The notes beneath the pieces are model-generated. The model was not told the DNA's origin. It worked only from the letters and a program-made list of their open reading frames with translations, and made no database searches. DNA of 64,000 nt from Shewanella sp. Arc9-LZ (GTDB lineage: Bacteria > Pseudomonadota > Gammaproteobacteria > Enterobacterales > Shewanellaceae), in the NCBI RefSeq assembly GCF_010092445.1, contig NZ_CP048031.1, positions 2,914,001-2,978,000 on the forward strand, read 5' to 3'. Positions 18,286 to 27,122 of the stretch are shown in pieces. The stretch's first letter is position 1. Each line of letters starts with the position of its first letter. Both the position numbers and the translations under genes were made by a program.

Positions 18286-19007
18286 GATGTTTGATCCTTA
18301 ATGAGCTCTGCAGTATTCCAACCACGCTGTTGCCATTGGCCATTTAACATAGAAATAAATTGACTGATCTGTGGTAAACCTTCAGTAATAATCGTGCATG
18401 GTTCAACATCGTCAGAGCCTTCTGTCCACCAAATGCTGTAACGATCAAAGCGTTTTCTGTATTGCTGGTCCAGTAATAAAAGTACATCAGGAGAATTGTC
18501 GCCTTGAAATACCCACGCTTTCTTGTTGCGATCCAACGATTCGCTCTCGAGTAGCTTGTCGTTATTGGCGGCAACCGTTAAAGTCTCTTTTGTAATGGCA
18601 TCGAACCATTTACTAAGAACAGTATCATCTTCAAGCACTTGTAATATATTCTGTTCAAAAACCTCAACCCACTGATTGTCTTTCCAACCTCTTAAAGCCG
18701 ATTGATTATGTAATCCTGCTAATGTGAATGGATAATGGCGACCAACATGGTCAACACTTGGTATGACGGTCCCGACAACAGCTTGGTCGCAACACACACC
18801 GGCAGATAACGAAAAATGCCATATGGGACTCGTCAGATAATAATCCAACCAATTGTGTTCGGTTTGTTCTTTACTCACCGCAATAACAGCTTGTAACCAG
18901 TCATTCCAATTTTTAAGAAAATCAACATTTAAGTTCTGCTGAATAAAATCCCCTTTTGAGGGGACTTTGCCACAGTAACCTACTGATGTTAAAGATTCGC
19001 AGGACAT
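18276..19007 (-). CDS. tagF: T6SS post-translational repressor TagF (ImpM family)
   Basis: A 243-aa ImpM/SciT-family protein. The N-terminus GYCGKVPSKGDFIQQNLN and the following FLKNWNDWLQ are the family hallmark, with WHFSLSAGVC and VGTVIPSVDHVGRHYPFTLA further on. In P. aeruginosa and Agrobacterium, TagF represses T6SS firing by acting on the Fha protein independently of phosphorylation. It overlaps tssM by 19 bases and pppA by 10, so the three are tightly coupled. This is a separate polypeptide from PppA, unlike the fused TagF-PppA of Agrobacterium. Confidence 0.95.
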   Translation of the reverse strand: MSCESLTSVGYCGKVPSKGDFIQQNLNVDFLKNWNDWLQAVIAVSKEQTEHNWLDYYLTSPIWHFSLSAGVCCDQAVVGTVIPSVDHVGRHYPFTLAGLHNQSALRGWKDNQWVEVFEQNILQVLEDDTVLSKWFDAITKETLTVAANNDKLLESESLDRNKKAWVFQGDNSPDVLLLLDQQYRKRFDRYSIWWTEGSDDVEPCTIITEGLPQISQFISMLNGQWQQRGWNTAELIKDQTSCT

Positions 19008-22000
19008 CTAAACTTCTCCATATTTGCCATCCAAAATGGATTGTTAACACTGTTTGCGGTCAATTTCAGTACAGCATTGTAGCCTTTGAGATTGATGAGT
19101 AACTTGCCATCTTTTTTAGTTTGTGGACGCTTTTTACTTAATTCATCTAATAATTTGAAGAATGACCATTCACCTTCATATTTCTTATTGATAGAGCGCC
19201 CGCCGTTAGGAGGTGAAAATGCAATTCGTGTTTCGTTATTTGCTCCAGGGCCAGGCCAGGTAAATAACTCTTTGCGAGTAGGACCGTGTCGATACTTCAG
19301 CTGTTGGCTATCTATTTCGAATAAAAACATACTCACACTTCTATCTAATAATTCCGGTTCTAATGAAAAGTTAACAATAGGCTGCTTAGATCCCGGTTCG
19401 AAAAATGCTTCTTTAATAATTTCTGCGCGTTGATACATTTCTAAAATGTCATTACGAATGCCGATATTACGCTTAAAACGCCAAGGTTTTTTGCTGGTAT
19501 CGACATGTGAAGCGAGGTATTGATCCCAAAATTTATCTAAGGTGCCGCCATAACCAAAAAACTTACTGAAGTCTTTTAGTCTGACATCTTCTGACGATTT
19601 TCGGTCAAATGGGTAACGCCCTGCGATCGCTCGATTGAATTCAGCCAACACTTGCGAACGCCAAATACCATTGAAACGCTGACTTTGATTGGATTTAGCA
19701 AACGAGCGAGTACGATAAGCCACTTCACTTAACCAATTTTTTACTGGATAAGGTAGATCCATCAATTGCTCAGATAAACTAGAACCTAGTTGAGCAAAGC
19801 TTTCTTCTGTGGCTTGATTAACAACGTTACCTTGTCCTTCTGACTGCATTGATAATTTATTGTAGTTTCGATTAAGAGCCCGCAACGTCGTTTGAATTTT
19901 ATCAATGTCAGCAGGATTTATTTTGAGCAATTCTGCAAAAGCAAATTCTACATCTTTGCCAGGCAAATCAATATCTAACTCTATTGCTGTATCGGGTAAC
20001 AGTCTATTTAATCGTGCTTTTTTAGACCGAAATGCAACATCAGAAATATTACCGGCCACTTCCGCCGCGGCCTTTAAATTATTTGAATCGGCAGGAAGCT
20101 TAGTTAAATTCACATTTTTCTGAACTGCGGTAATAATGGTTTTGATCGGTTGATCTGGGCTCGCAAGCGCTGCAGTAACACTCTCAGCTTCCTCACGTGT
20201 TGAATATGGTTTGATAGCAAGGTCGCTTAAGAAATCTTCCCAATAGAAAATATAATCACGAATGTATCTGTTTTCTAACTCTTGGGTAATCTGCGCTTTC
20301 GCTTGTTCGTCTAAATCAACTAACTCATCACCATAAACCCAACTGTCTGCGGTTAGGTTTTTTATTATCTTATTCTTTTCTATACTAAAAATGCCATGAA
20401 AACCATTAAAAGTATAAAGACCAGGAATACCTTGATTAAATTGGCGACCACTGATGAACACCAGGCCATCTAAACTGTCTACACCCAGAATATCAACCAG
20501 TTTAAAATCTGGGATACTGCTGTTTGAAAAATCACTTTTTAAACGCTGATATGCGCGCTCAACCAGAGGTAACATGGTCAAATTAATCCGGGCACTATCC
20601 ACTGTCATACTGTCATATTGATGACCTCTAATCCCTAAAGACAGTAATGTATCTATATGCTTATTTAACTCCTTTCTAACCTCACCATTTACATCACCAA
20701 CCAGGTTTCTATCGATATAAGCCGAGAACCAGACTTGCACATCACTTTTGTCAAAATGCTCGGGAAAATACAACATTAAGTAGGTTTTCAATGTCTCATA
20801 GAGGTAGTTAAGGTGCCCACCATTAGCGTCCATTTCTGCACTTAGCACACCTTGTAGGTAAGGCATTAAATGTGTTTCTAAAGCACGGTGATAAGCCGCT
20901 GTAGCAGGTTGTTTAAGCTTATCTCCTTGATACAAACCAAAGGTATATGCATCCTCAGGCTTGTCAGTACCAAAACCAACAGGGAGATCACGAATTAATG
21001 TTAATCCTTTGGTAAGTGTAATCACATCAGACTTAGCATTTAACCCACCACTGGTAACCGTTTTATATGCTGTGACACCTTGATAGGTATCATCAATCAA
21101 TTGTCTATTCCAATCATAACTTTGCCACCAAACATAACTCGCAAACAAAGTGACACCTGCAGCAATGCCTACTGATATTTTTCGTAAAAGTTTATTATGG
21201 TTTGTATGCTTGCGATTGGTCGATGCTAAATTTTTCTCTGGAAAAATAACATCTTCTAATAGGCGTTTAATAAAGTAGCTGCGTTGCTTATTGGCGGCGA
21301 AGGTTTTAGTTTTACTCTTAATGCCACTGGATAAGTGACTAGAAAGATGATCAATTGGGGTACCTTCTTGAGTTGCGCTGGTTAAATAAACACCACGCAA
21401 TAGCGGTGCTTCTTCGTATGCATTAGGCGCGAAGATCTCTTTAAGAAAATCATCGGCTGAGCTCTGTAATAACCGAAGCTGCTTTGGAAACTCATAGATG
21501 GCCGCACGACGCTCTAGGTCGCGTTCGTTTTTTAAACGGCTATTTAATCTTGCATTTAAATTTAATAATAAATCATGAAATTCTTTATTAAATGAACTGA
21601 CAATATCAGTGTCTTCTGTATCGGCATTGAGTGGGAAGGTAATACCCCAAATTTGTTCACAATCTTCTTTGGTTAAATCATCAAAAAACTCATTAAACCC
21701 AGCAACTAAATCTGATTTCGAAAATAAAACATATACCGGAAAAGTCATACCCAGTTGATTTTGCAGTTCTTGTAAACGCTGCTTAATTGCGCGTGCGTGT
21801 AAATTTCTCTCTGTCTTGGTTTGGTTTAACAAATCAGACATGCCCATGCTGATTATCACCCCATTAATAGGACGAACTGGGCGGTATTTTTTCAATAAAC
21901 CCAGAAAACCTTGCCATGCCCGAGAGTCTTGTTTTACATGACTATCTTGAGTCGTATAACGACCCGCCGTATCAATTAATACTGCCTTATTGGTAAACCA

Positions 22001-22537
22001 CCAATCACAATGTCTTGTTCCTCCAACGCCTTCAATCATATCTACGCCCATTTTTTCTTTTAATGGGTATTCAAGACCAGAATGTTGAATAGCTGTGGTT
22101 TTTCCACTTCCAGGTGGACCAATCATGATGTACCAAGGTAATTCGTAAATACTTTTATTTTTAGTTAACTTGGTATTTTTAAGAATATCTAATGCTTGGG
22201 TCATTTTATTTTGTAAAACAGTGATTTCACTTTTTGCTAAGTCATCACTGGCCACAGAGCTACCCTCTTCACCATTAATTAAGCTATCAACCATTTTCTC
22301 GCTTTGTTTTTTATTCTTGAGTTGTCGAGAAAAGTGAATGGCACCAAAAATAATAACAATAACCAGTAGTAAGATAATCCGTGTGGCTGCTGATGCTAAC
22401 GGTTCATACCCCGCTATAGCCACTAAAGGGCCACCAAACCAAATAAGTAAAGCCAAACATAAAAAACCTATTATGGTAATTGTCCATTTAGACTTAAGTG
22501 TGTCGACAATTCCTTTGCCAATTGATTTTAAAGACAT
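18989..22537 (-). CDS. tssM: T6SS membrane complex protein TssM (IcmF)
   Basis: An 1182-aa IcmF/TssM, the inner-membrane protein that spans to TssJ and forms the trans-envelope channel. Two N-terminal membrane segments lie at about 19-40 and 52-68. A cytoplasmic GTPase-like domain follows with Walker A GPPGSGKT (140-147) and a VLIDTAGRY motif. A third membrane segment (about 460-480, VGIAAGVTLFASYVWW) precedes a long periplasmic part ending in the IcmF C-terminal region (HGPTRKELFTWPGPG). Walker A is intact, so the protein may bind nucleotide. It sits between tssL (23-bp gap) and tagF (19-bp overlap). Confidence 0.97.
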   Translation of the reverse strand: MSLKSIGKGIVDTLKSKWTITIIGFLCLALLIWFGGPLVAIAGYEPLASAATRIILLLVIVIIFGAIHFSRQLKNKKQSEKMVDSLINGEEGSSVASDDLAKSEITVLQNKMTQALDILKNTKLTKNKSIYELPWYIMIGPPGSGKTTAIQHSGLEYPLKEKMGVDMIEGVGGTRHCDWWFTNKAVLIDTAGRYTTQDSHVKQDSRAWQGFLGLLKKYRPVRPINGVIISMGMSDLLNQTKTERNLHARAIKQRLQELQNQLGMTFPVYVLFSKSDLVAGFNEFFDDLTKEDCEQIWGITFPLNADTEDTDIVSSFNKEFHDLLLNLNARLNSRLKNERDLERRAAIYEFPKQLRLLQSSADDFLKEIFAPNAYEEAPLLRGVYLTSATQEGTPIDHLSSHLSSGIKSKTKTFAANKQRSYFIKRLLEDVIFPEKNLASTNRKHTNHNKLLRKISVGIAAGVTLFASYVWWQSYDWNRQLIDDTYQGVTAYKTVTSGGLNAKSDVITLTKGLTLIRDLPVGFGTDKPEDAYTFGLYQGDKLKQPATAAYHRALETHLMPYLQGVLSAEMDANGGHLNYLYETLKTYLMLYFPEHFDKSDVQVWFSAYIDRNLVGDVNGEVRKELNKHIDTLLSLGIRGHQYDSMTVDSARINLTMLPLVERAYQRLKSDFSNSSIPDFKLVDILGVDSLDGLVFISGRQFNQGIPGLYTFNGFHGIFSIEKNKIIKNLTADSWVYGDELVDLDEQAKAQITQELENRYIRDYIFYWEDFLSDLAIKPYSTREEAESVTAALASPDQPIKTIITAVQKNVNLTKLPADSNNLKAAAEVAGNISDVAFRSKKARLNRLLPDTAIELDIDLPGKDVEFAFAELLKINPADIDKIQTTLRALNRNYNKLSMQSEGQGNVVNQATEESFAQLGSSLSEQLMDLPYPVKNWLSEVAYRTRSFAKSNQSQRFNGIWRSQVLAEFNRAIAGRYPFDRKSSEDVRLKDFSKFFGYGGTLDKFWDQYLASHVDTSKKPWRFKRNIGIRNDILEMYQRAEIIKEAFFEPGSKQPIVNFSLEPELLDRSVSMFLFEIDSQQLKYRHGPTRKELFTWPGPGANNETRIAFSPPNGGRSINKKYEGEWSFFKLLDELSKKRPQTKKDGKLLINLKGYNAVLKLTANSVNNPFWMANMEKFRCPANL

Positions 22538-22560
22538 TGATGCGATTCCTTTGTGTCACA

Positions 22561-23850
22561 CTAAAACAATAAGTCGATTTCGATTCGACGATTTAACGCG
22601 CGGTTCTGTTCACTGTCGTTCACCACACGGGGCTCAGACTCACCACGACCTTCGGGCCACAAGCGGCCACTTAGCGATGAGTTATTAGCGAGAACGTTCG
22701 CAATCGACGTTGCTCTTGCTAATGAAAGATGCCAATTTGATGGGTATTTAGACGTAAAGATTGGCTCATCATCGGTATGACCGGTGATCAATATTTTGCC
22801 ATTTGTGCTCTCTAGCGTCAGAGCAATTTTAGCTAAAATAGCTTCAAAATCTGAACGAGGTTGAGTGTTACCAGAAGCAAACAGTTCAGTCGCCCCAATG
22901 CGGATCCTCACACGATCACTTAATTGTTCAACTTCGAGTAGATTCTTGCCAATTTCAGTTTGTAAAAGTTGTTGCAGTAATAATGCTTCATCACGACTAA
23001 TTTGTTGTTGCGCATCAATGGTTTTCTCCCAAGGCACAATCGAGGTCAATTCTTTATAAGCCTCTGATGAGTAATTGTTGATGCTATAACTAAAACCCAT
23101 ATAGATAAATAAAATAACCACCCCAAATAATGCCCCGATAACCCATAAAGGAAATGGCTGCTGGAAGGTTAGATTAGGGACAATATTCTGTCGCCATCCT
23201 GGTGATAATTCTCGATGGAAATCGCCTTTGCAAGATTGAATGGCTAAATACGTTTTTTCACGTAATGCTTCTAGTTTTTGATCGCCTTGAGGCTCAACTC
23301 TCATTTTGCCAACAAAACCAAGAGTTAAACATAAATACATCAACTCAAGTAAATTACACTTTTCAGAAGGATGACGAAGTGAGGCGTCAAGCAAGGTATA
23401 GAAATATTCGCCACCCAAGGTTTCATTGTGAAAAGTAGAAAGTAAACTGTCAGACGCCCAATAGCTTTGCTCTCCCCAAGGCGTATTGAGGACCACCTCA
23501 TCTATAAAGCAACACAAGCAATATCGAGCAGACTTAATGTCATCTGACGCTAAATTTGCATTACGTAATTGTTGCTCATAATTCTTGATGAGTTCGACAC
23601 AATGCACCCGTAAAGTATTGACATCATCATGCTCGGTACTATTTCGTAACTGAGTACAAATAGATAAAAGCGTACCCGCAAAATCAACGATTGGGTTTTG
23701 CGATAAGCTTAGTTGCGATCGGTTGTCTCGATTATCGGCACGATGATCTTGGATCAAGGTTTTCTGACTATCATCATCGACCTTTGTTTTATTGCCAGCC
23801 ATACCCGACCCTTTCCCTGGGCGAGGTTTAACGATGGTTTTATCGTTCAC
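22561..23850 (-). CDS. tssL: T6SS membrane complex protein TssL with C-terminal OmpA domain
   Basis: A 429-aa DotU/TssL. The cytoplasmic DotU domain (about 50-220) has YCLCCFIDEVVLNTPWGEQS and LELMYLCLTLGFVGKMR. A single membrane segment lies at about 234-254. The periplasmic end (about 308-429) is an OmpA/MotB-type peptidoglycan-binding domain with ILITGHTDDEPI, NWHLSLARA and NRALNRRIEI. Many TssL proteins lack this domain and recruit a separate anchor (TagL); here it is fused. The start is GTG at 23850 with AAGGAT about 7 bases upstream. It lies between tssK and tssM with gaps of 24 and 23 bases. Confidence 0.96.
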   Translation of the reverse strand: MNDKTIVKPRPGKGSGMAGNKTKVDDDSQKTLIQDHRADNRDNRSQLSLSQNPIVDFAGTLLSICTQLRNSTEHDDVNTLRVHCVELIKNYEQQLRNANLASDDIKSARYCLCCFIDEVVLNTPWGEQSYWASDSLLSTFHNETLGGEYFYTLLDASLRHPSEKCNLLELMYLCLTLGFVGKMRVEPQGDQKLEALREKTYLAIQSCKGDFHRELSPGWRQNIVPNLTFQQPFPLWVIGALFGVVILFIYMGFSYSINNYSSEAYKELTSIVPWEKTIDAQQQISRDEALLLQQLLQTEIGKNLLEVEQLSDRVRIRIGATELFASGNTQPRSDFEAILAKIALTLESTNGKILITGHTDDEPIFTSKYPSNWHLSLARATSIANVLANNSSLSGRLWPEGRGESEPRVVNDSEQNRALNRRIEIDLLF

Positions 23851-23874
23851 AAAATTATCCTTAATGTTTTGGCG

Positions 23875-25203
23875 TTAAATACTCACGGCCCAAAGTTCAA
23901 TTTGTAACTCTGGATATGCTCCAGAAATATGCATTGCTACACCGCCACTTGATTTAAGCTTTATCCAATGGCTATTATTTTTATCTAATTGAAAATAGTG
24001 ATAACCCGCATGGTATGGCACCTGTCTTGGCGCGACTGGGAGGTTGGATATTCCAATACCGGGTAATTGGTTATTAACCAGTTCACGAATGGTTTCAACT
24101 GACCCTATTTTAATTTGTGAAGGTAGGCGTTGACGAAGCTCATCATGCGGAACATTTGCTTTAACAGCGAGAATAAATTCAGCATTATCAAGCATACTTT
24201 TGTCTGCAATCGTCGAGAAATACACACCAAATTTGGTCTTCTCTAGGATCAGCTCTGTGGCACTTTGTTCCAATACACTACTTAAGCCATGATTAACAAT
24301 TACCATAGTGTTACTAAACACATAGGTTAAATTATCATGTTGATAGACAGGAAATTTTGGCGGTCGCTTGTTGGGACTACTGAACGTTGAAAGCTCACCA
24401 GAAAAACTAATGAGTGTGCGAAATAGCAATTCTGGATGAATATGACTAACAACCCCATAATGTTCAAAAATAGGTTGATACTTATTCAAAAGTTGTAACA
24501 TTAAAAAGTCTGCTATCGAACTGGAAGTCCCTTGGGATTGACTTAAGCGACCGGCTATGGCTTCTGCACGCTGATTAATCATGCCAGTGACTTCAGTTGT
24601 CATATTCATTAAGGTTTTAATGTGTTCAATGCCAATACATGCCGGAATAAACTTTTTATCTAATCGAATCACGCCCTCTTCAGACACATCAATAACCCGA
24701 GCGATCGCAATTGAGACGTAGCCTGAGCGATCTTCCGTTTGTAACTTTAACCGACAATCTAATTTGGCAACTTGCAGCACTTCCATAGCATCAGAGCCAA
24801 CGCTTGTGTCAACAATGTTGTGATCTTCATAGCTGTAGCGAGTAATTTGATTTTGTTCAGAAGATGAAATATTCATCCCATTGCTTTTCGCAACGGGAAG
24901 AACAAGATAAACAAGTTGGTCCAATGTACCTGCTGGGACAGTAATAGCCGTTGGTAACGGGCTCTGCTCAGGAAGACAAGCCAAGGTGTTATCAGGAAAA
25001 ACACAATCGATGCGGTCTAACCCAAATTGCCCCAGTGGTAGTAGGCCATAATTGACTTCATAGCTCACAACCCCCCAAGCAAGTGGATTGTTATTCTTGG
25101 CAGTTCGCGCTTGTTGATGTTGCAAAAAACGTTCTTGCTGCTGCATATGTTGCGGACGAAGAAACATGCCCTCTGTCCATGCTATTGGGCTAAAATCGCT
25201 CAT
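23875..25203 (-). CDS. tssK: T6SS baseplate-to-membrane connector TssK
   Basis: A 442-aa TssK (ImpJ/VasE family), the trimeric adaptor that links the baseplate wedges to TssL/TssM. The N-terminus IAWTEGMFLRPQHMQQQERF is diagnostic of the family. Later landmarks are WGVVSYEVNYGLLPLGQFGL, FPVYQHDNLTYVF and the C-terminal HAGYHYFQLDKNNSHWIKL. The length is normal. It follows tssJ by 24 bases and precedes tssL by 24, as in many T6SS loci. Confidence 0.97.
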   Translation of the reverse strand: MSDFSPIAWTEGMFLRPQHMQQQERFLQHQQARTAKNNNPLAWGVVSYEVNYGLLPLGQFGLDRIDCVFPDNTLACLPEQSPLPTAITVPAGTLDQLVYLVLPVAKSNGMNISSSEQNQITRYSYEDHNIVDTSVGSDAMEVLQVAKLDCRLKLQTEDRSGYVSIAIARVIDVSEEGVIRLDKKFIPACIGIEHIKTLMNMTTEVTGMINQRAEAIAGRLSQSQGTSSSIADFLMLQLLNKYQPIFEHYGVVSHIHPELLFRTLISFSGELSTFSSPNKRPPKFPVYQHDNLTYVFSNTMVIVNHGLSSVLEQSATELILEKTKFGVYFSTIADKSMLDNAEFILAVKANVPHDELRQRLPSQIKIGSVETIRELVNNQLPGIGISNLPVAPRQVPYHAGYHYFQLDKNNSHWIKLKSSGGVAMHISGAYPELQIELWAVSI

Positions 25204-25227
25204 AATTTCCCTATTTATTCACAACAA

Positions 25228-25698
25228 TTATTTTTCAGAGTTATACACAGCTATTTTTTCGATGTTGATAACGACATCATCATAACCAGTAGGATCGACA
25301 GCGACGACTGAACGCCAACGAGATGAATCAATATCTCTGTATGCGACAATAACACCAACAAATCGGGTGTTTTGTCCCAGTGTCATGGCATATTCACGCG
25401 TTTCTGATGGCTGTAATTCCAACTCATCTTTACGAATAAGATCTGGACCAAGTACACTTTCAGCTGACTCATCAAGGGTAAAAAAATCTTGAGTATCAAA
25501 GATAGTTCTTGATGATAATTCAAATATTTTCACCACCACTGGTGATGGCCGATCGTTAATGTCAGGATTGATGTCTGCACTGGCATTAAAGGTAAGATCT
25601 GTCGATGGCGGGACGACAGCATTAATCGTTTTACAGCCAGAATTAAGTAATAAAAAGCTCACTAATACAATTTGATATAGACCTAACTTCAATTTCAT
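25228..25698 (-). CDS. tssJ: T6SS outer-membrane lipoprotein TssJ
   Basis: A 156-aa lipoprotein. A type II signal peptide ends in a LNSGC lipobox with the lipidated Cys at residue 22; the next residues are Lys-Thr, compatible with outer-membrane sorting. The mature part is the TssJ beta-sandwich, with RPSPVVVKIFELSSRTIF, the FFTLDESAESVLG segment, LQPSETREYAM and FVGVIVAYRDID. TssJ anchors the periplasmic end of TssM at the outer membrane. It lies 18 bases after tagH and 24 before tssK. Confidence 0.96.
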   Translation of the reverse strand: MKLKLGLYQIVLVSFLLLNSGCKTINAVVPPSTDLTFNASADINPDINDRPSPVVVKIFELSSRTIFDTQDFFTLDESAESVLGPDLIRKDELELQPSETREYAMTLGQNTRFVGVIVAYRDIDSSRWRSVVAVDPTGYDDVVINIEKIAVYNSEK

Positions 25699-25716
25699 TT
25701 ATTAGCCCTTAATAAT

Positions 25717-27069
25717 TTATAATGTTTTAATTTTATTGTCGTATGCTTTAACAAAATCATCTGATAATGCAGCAGCACTGTCTTGCATAAATTCTGTTTT
25801 TAAATTGGAATGTAAGCTTTTATATACTTTCCATTGGCGCATCTGTTTCTGTCCCGGCACTAACATGTCTGTAAGCGACTGGTTTTGACTTTTGGCTTCA
25901 ATAAATTCAGGATCTAATTGATTTAGCAATCCACGGATAGCGCCTAATGTGCCTGCAGTTAACGCAGTATCATGTTTTCGACCGTCATTAAAAGCTTCGG
26001 TAATCGCTTGTTGAGATGACAAGAAACTCGCACTTTTCCTTAAAAATAAATTTTGAAATACATCATCAATATTGGCCGAAAATTTCAATGGATTATTTTC
26101 ACGCTGCTGGAATGTTGTTTGATTGATCCTAAACTCAGTTTTCAGCTTTGAACGTTGACGTAGTGATTCCATCAGTCCAGTCAACATAAACTGCATACTT
26201 TGGCCCAGTTCAAACATCAACTCTTCAGTTAGCACATTGACATAATCTTGTTCATTGACTCCCATACCCTGAAAAAACGCTTTGCTTAATGCAGATGAAG
26301 GGCTTACCTGTGTACTAACGGGTACTTTGGTATTTGGTGACACGGGGGCCACTTTTTTCACCTCCGCTTTTACCGTTTCAGGCACTTTTATAGGGTTAAC
26401 TGAAGCTTTAGCAACCAGAAGCTCGGGCTCTTGTGGAACAACAGATCGGATATCAGTTTTTGCGTGAGCTTGAGAATGTTGTCCAAAAATATCTTTATCC
26501 CATTCTTCTGGAATGGCTACTGGTGGTTGAAAATGGTCTTGTAAATCAGCATTCATCTGCGAGAGACCTGCTGATTGTTGTCGAGATTGGTTCAGTAACA
26601 TAGCAGAATCAAATCCTGCTAAATCAGATTCAAACCCAGTATCAAGCATTGATGAGGAAGAAGCTGGAATGAGTTTATTTTGCTGCAAAGTAGCAACATG
26701 TGGGGCGTCATGTATCTCTTGTTGAGGTTGACTATTAGAGGCCACATGTAACATTTGTAACTTCGCACTGATCTCATAATCACCAAAAGTAAACAGATCA
26801 TCGTGTTCAATTTTATGCTCACGATTGGTGCCTAACGCTTCGACTGCGCGATTGACATATAATCCGTTGGTTGATAAATCCTCAATGAAAAAATCATCAC
26901 TGCGCTTGGTGATCCGAGCATGAGTACCAGAAACCACTTTTTCTGGATCAGGCATATGCCAATCACATACATCAGAGCGCCCTAACGTTAAGGTTTCTGT
27001 GACATCTTTTGTTATGACCTGCTCAGGGGATAACCTGTGATAACTCACAATCTCTAGCAATAATTCCAT
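25717..27069 (-). CDS. tagH: T6SS FHA-domain protein TagH (Fha)
   Basis: A 450-aa protein with an N-terminal forkhead-associated domain (about 1-110): LTLGRSDVCDWHMPDPEKVV, SGTHARI, and STNGLYVN contain the phosphothreonine-binding Gly-Arg-Ser, Ser-x-x-His and Asn residues. A Gln/Ser/Pro-rich linker (about 110-260) leads to a C-terminal T6SS Fha domain with a DRALPS-like helical set (LMFELGQSMQFMLTGLMESL). Fha is the substrate and reader in the PpkA/PppA switch. I chose ATG 27069, where homologues start (MELLLEIVSYHRLSPEQ); earlier in-frame starts are an ATG at 27090 and a TTG at 27093. AAGGAAG lies about 11 bases upstream of 27069. Confidence 0.93.
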   Translation of the reverse strand: MELLLEIVSYHRLSPEQVITKDVTETLTLGRSDVCDWHMPDPEKVVSGTHARITKRSDDFFIEDLSTNGLYVNRAVEALGTNREHKIEHDDLFTFGDYEISAKLQMLHVASNSQPQQEIHDAPHVATLQQNKLIPASSSSMLDTGFESDLAGFDSAMLLNQSRQQSAGLSQMNADLQDHFQPPVAIPEEWDKDIFGQHSQAHAKTDIRSVVPQEPELLVAKASVNPIKVPETVKAEVKKVAPVSPNTKVPVSTQVSPSSALSKAFFQGMGVNEQDYVNVLTEELMFELGQSMQFMLTGLMESLRQRSKLKTEFRINQTTFQQRENNPLKFSANIDDVFQNLFLRKSASFLSSQQAITEAFNDGRKHDTALTAGTLGAIRGLLNQLDPEFIEAKSQNQSLTDMLVPGQKQMRQWKVYKSLHSNLKTEFMQDSAAALSDDFVKAYDNKIKTL

Positions 27070-27122
27070 TTCTATTACATCTTCCTTCATCAACTTGTTG
27101 ACTAGCCATCATACCCATTGCG

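Noticed and set aside
19086..19433. Plus-strand open frame of 115 aa inside tssM
   Set aside because: It is opposite the conserved IcmF C-terminal region and has no start signal or recognisable domain.
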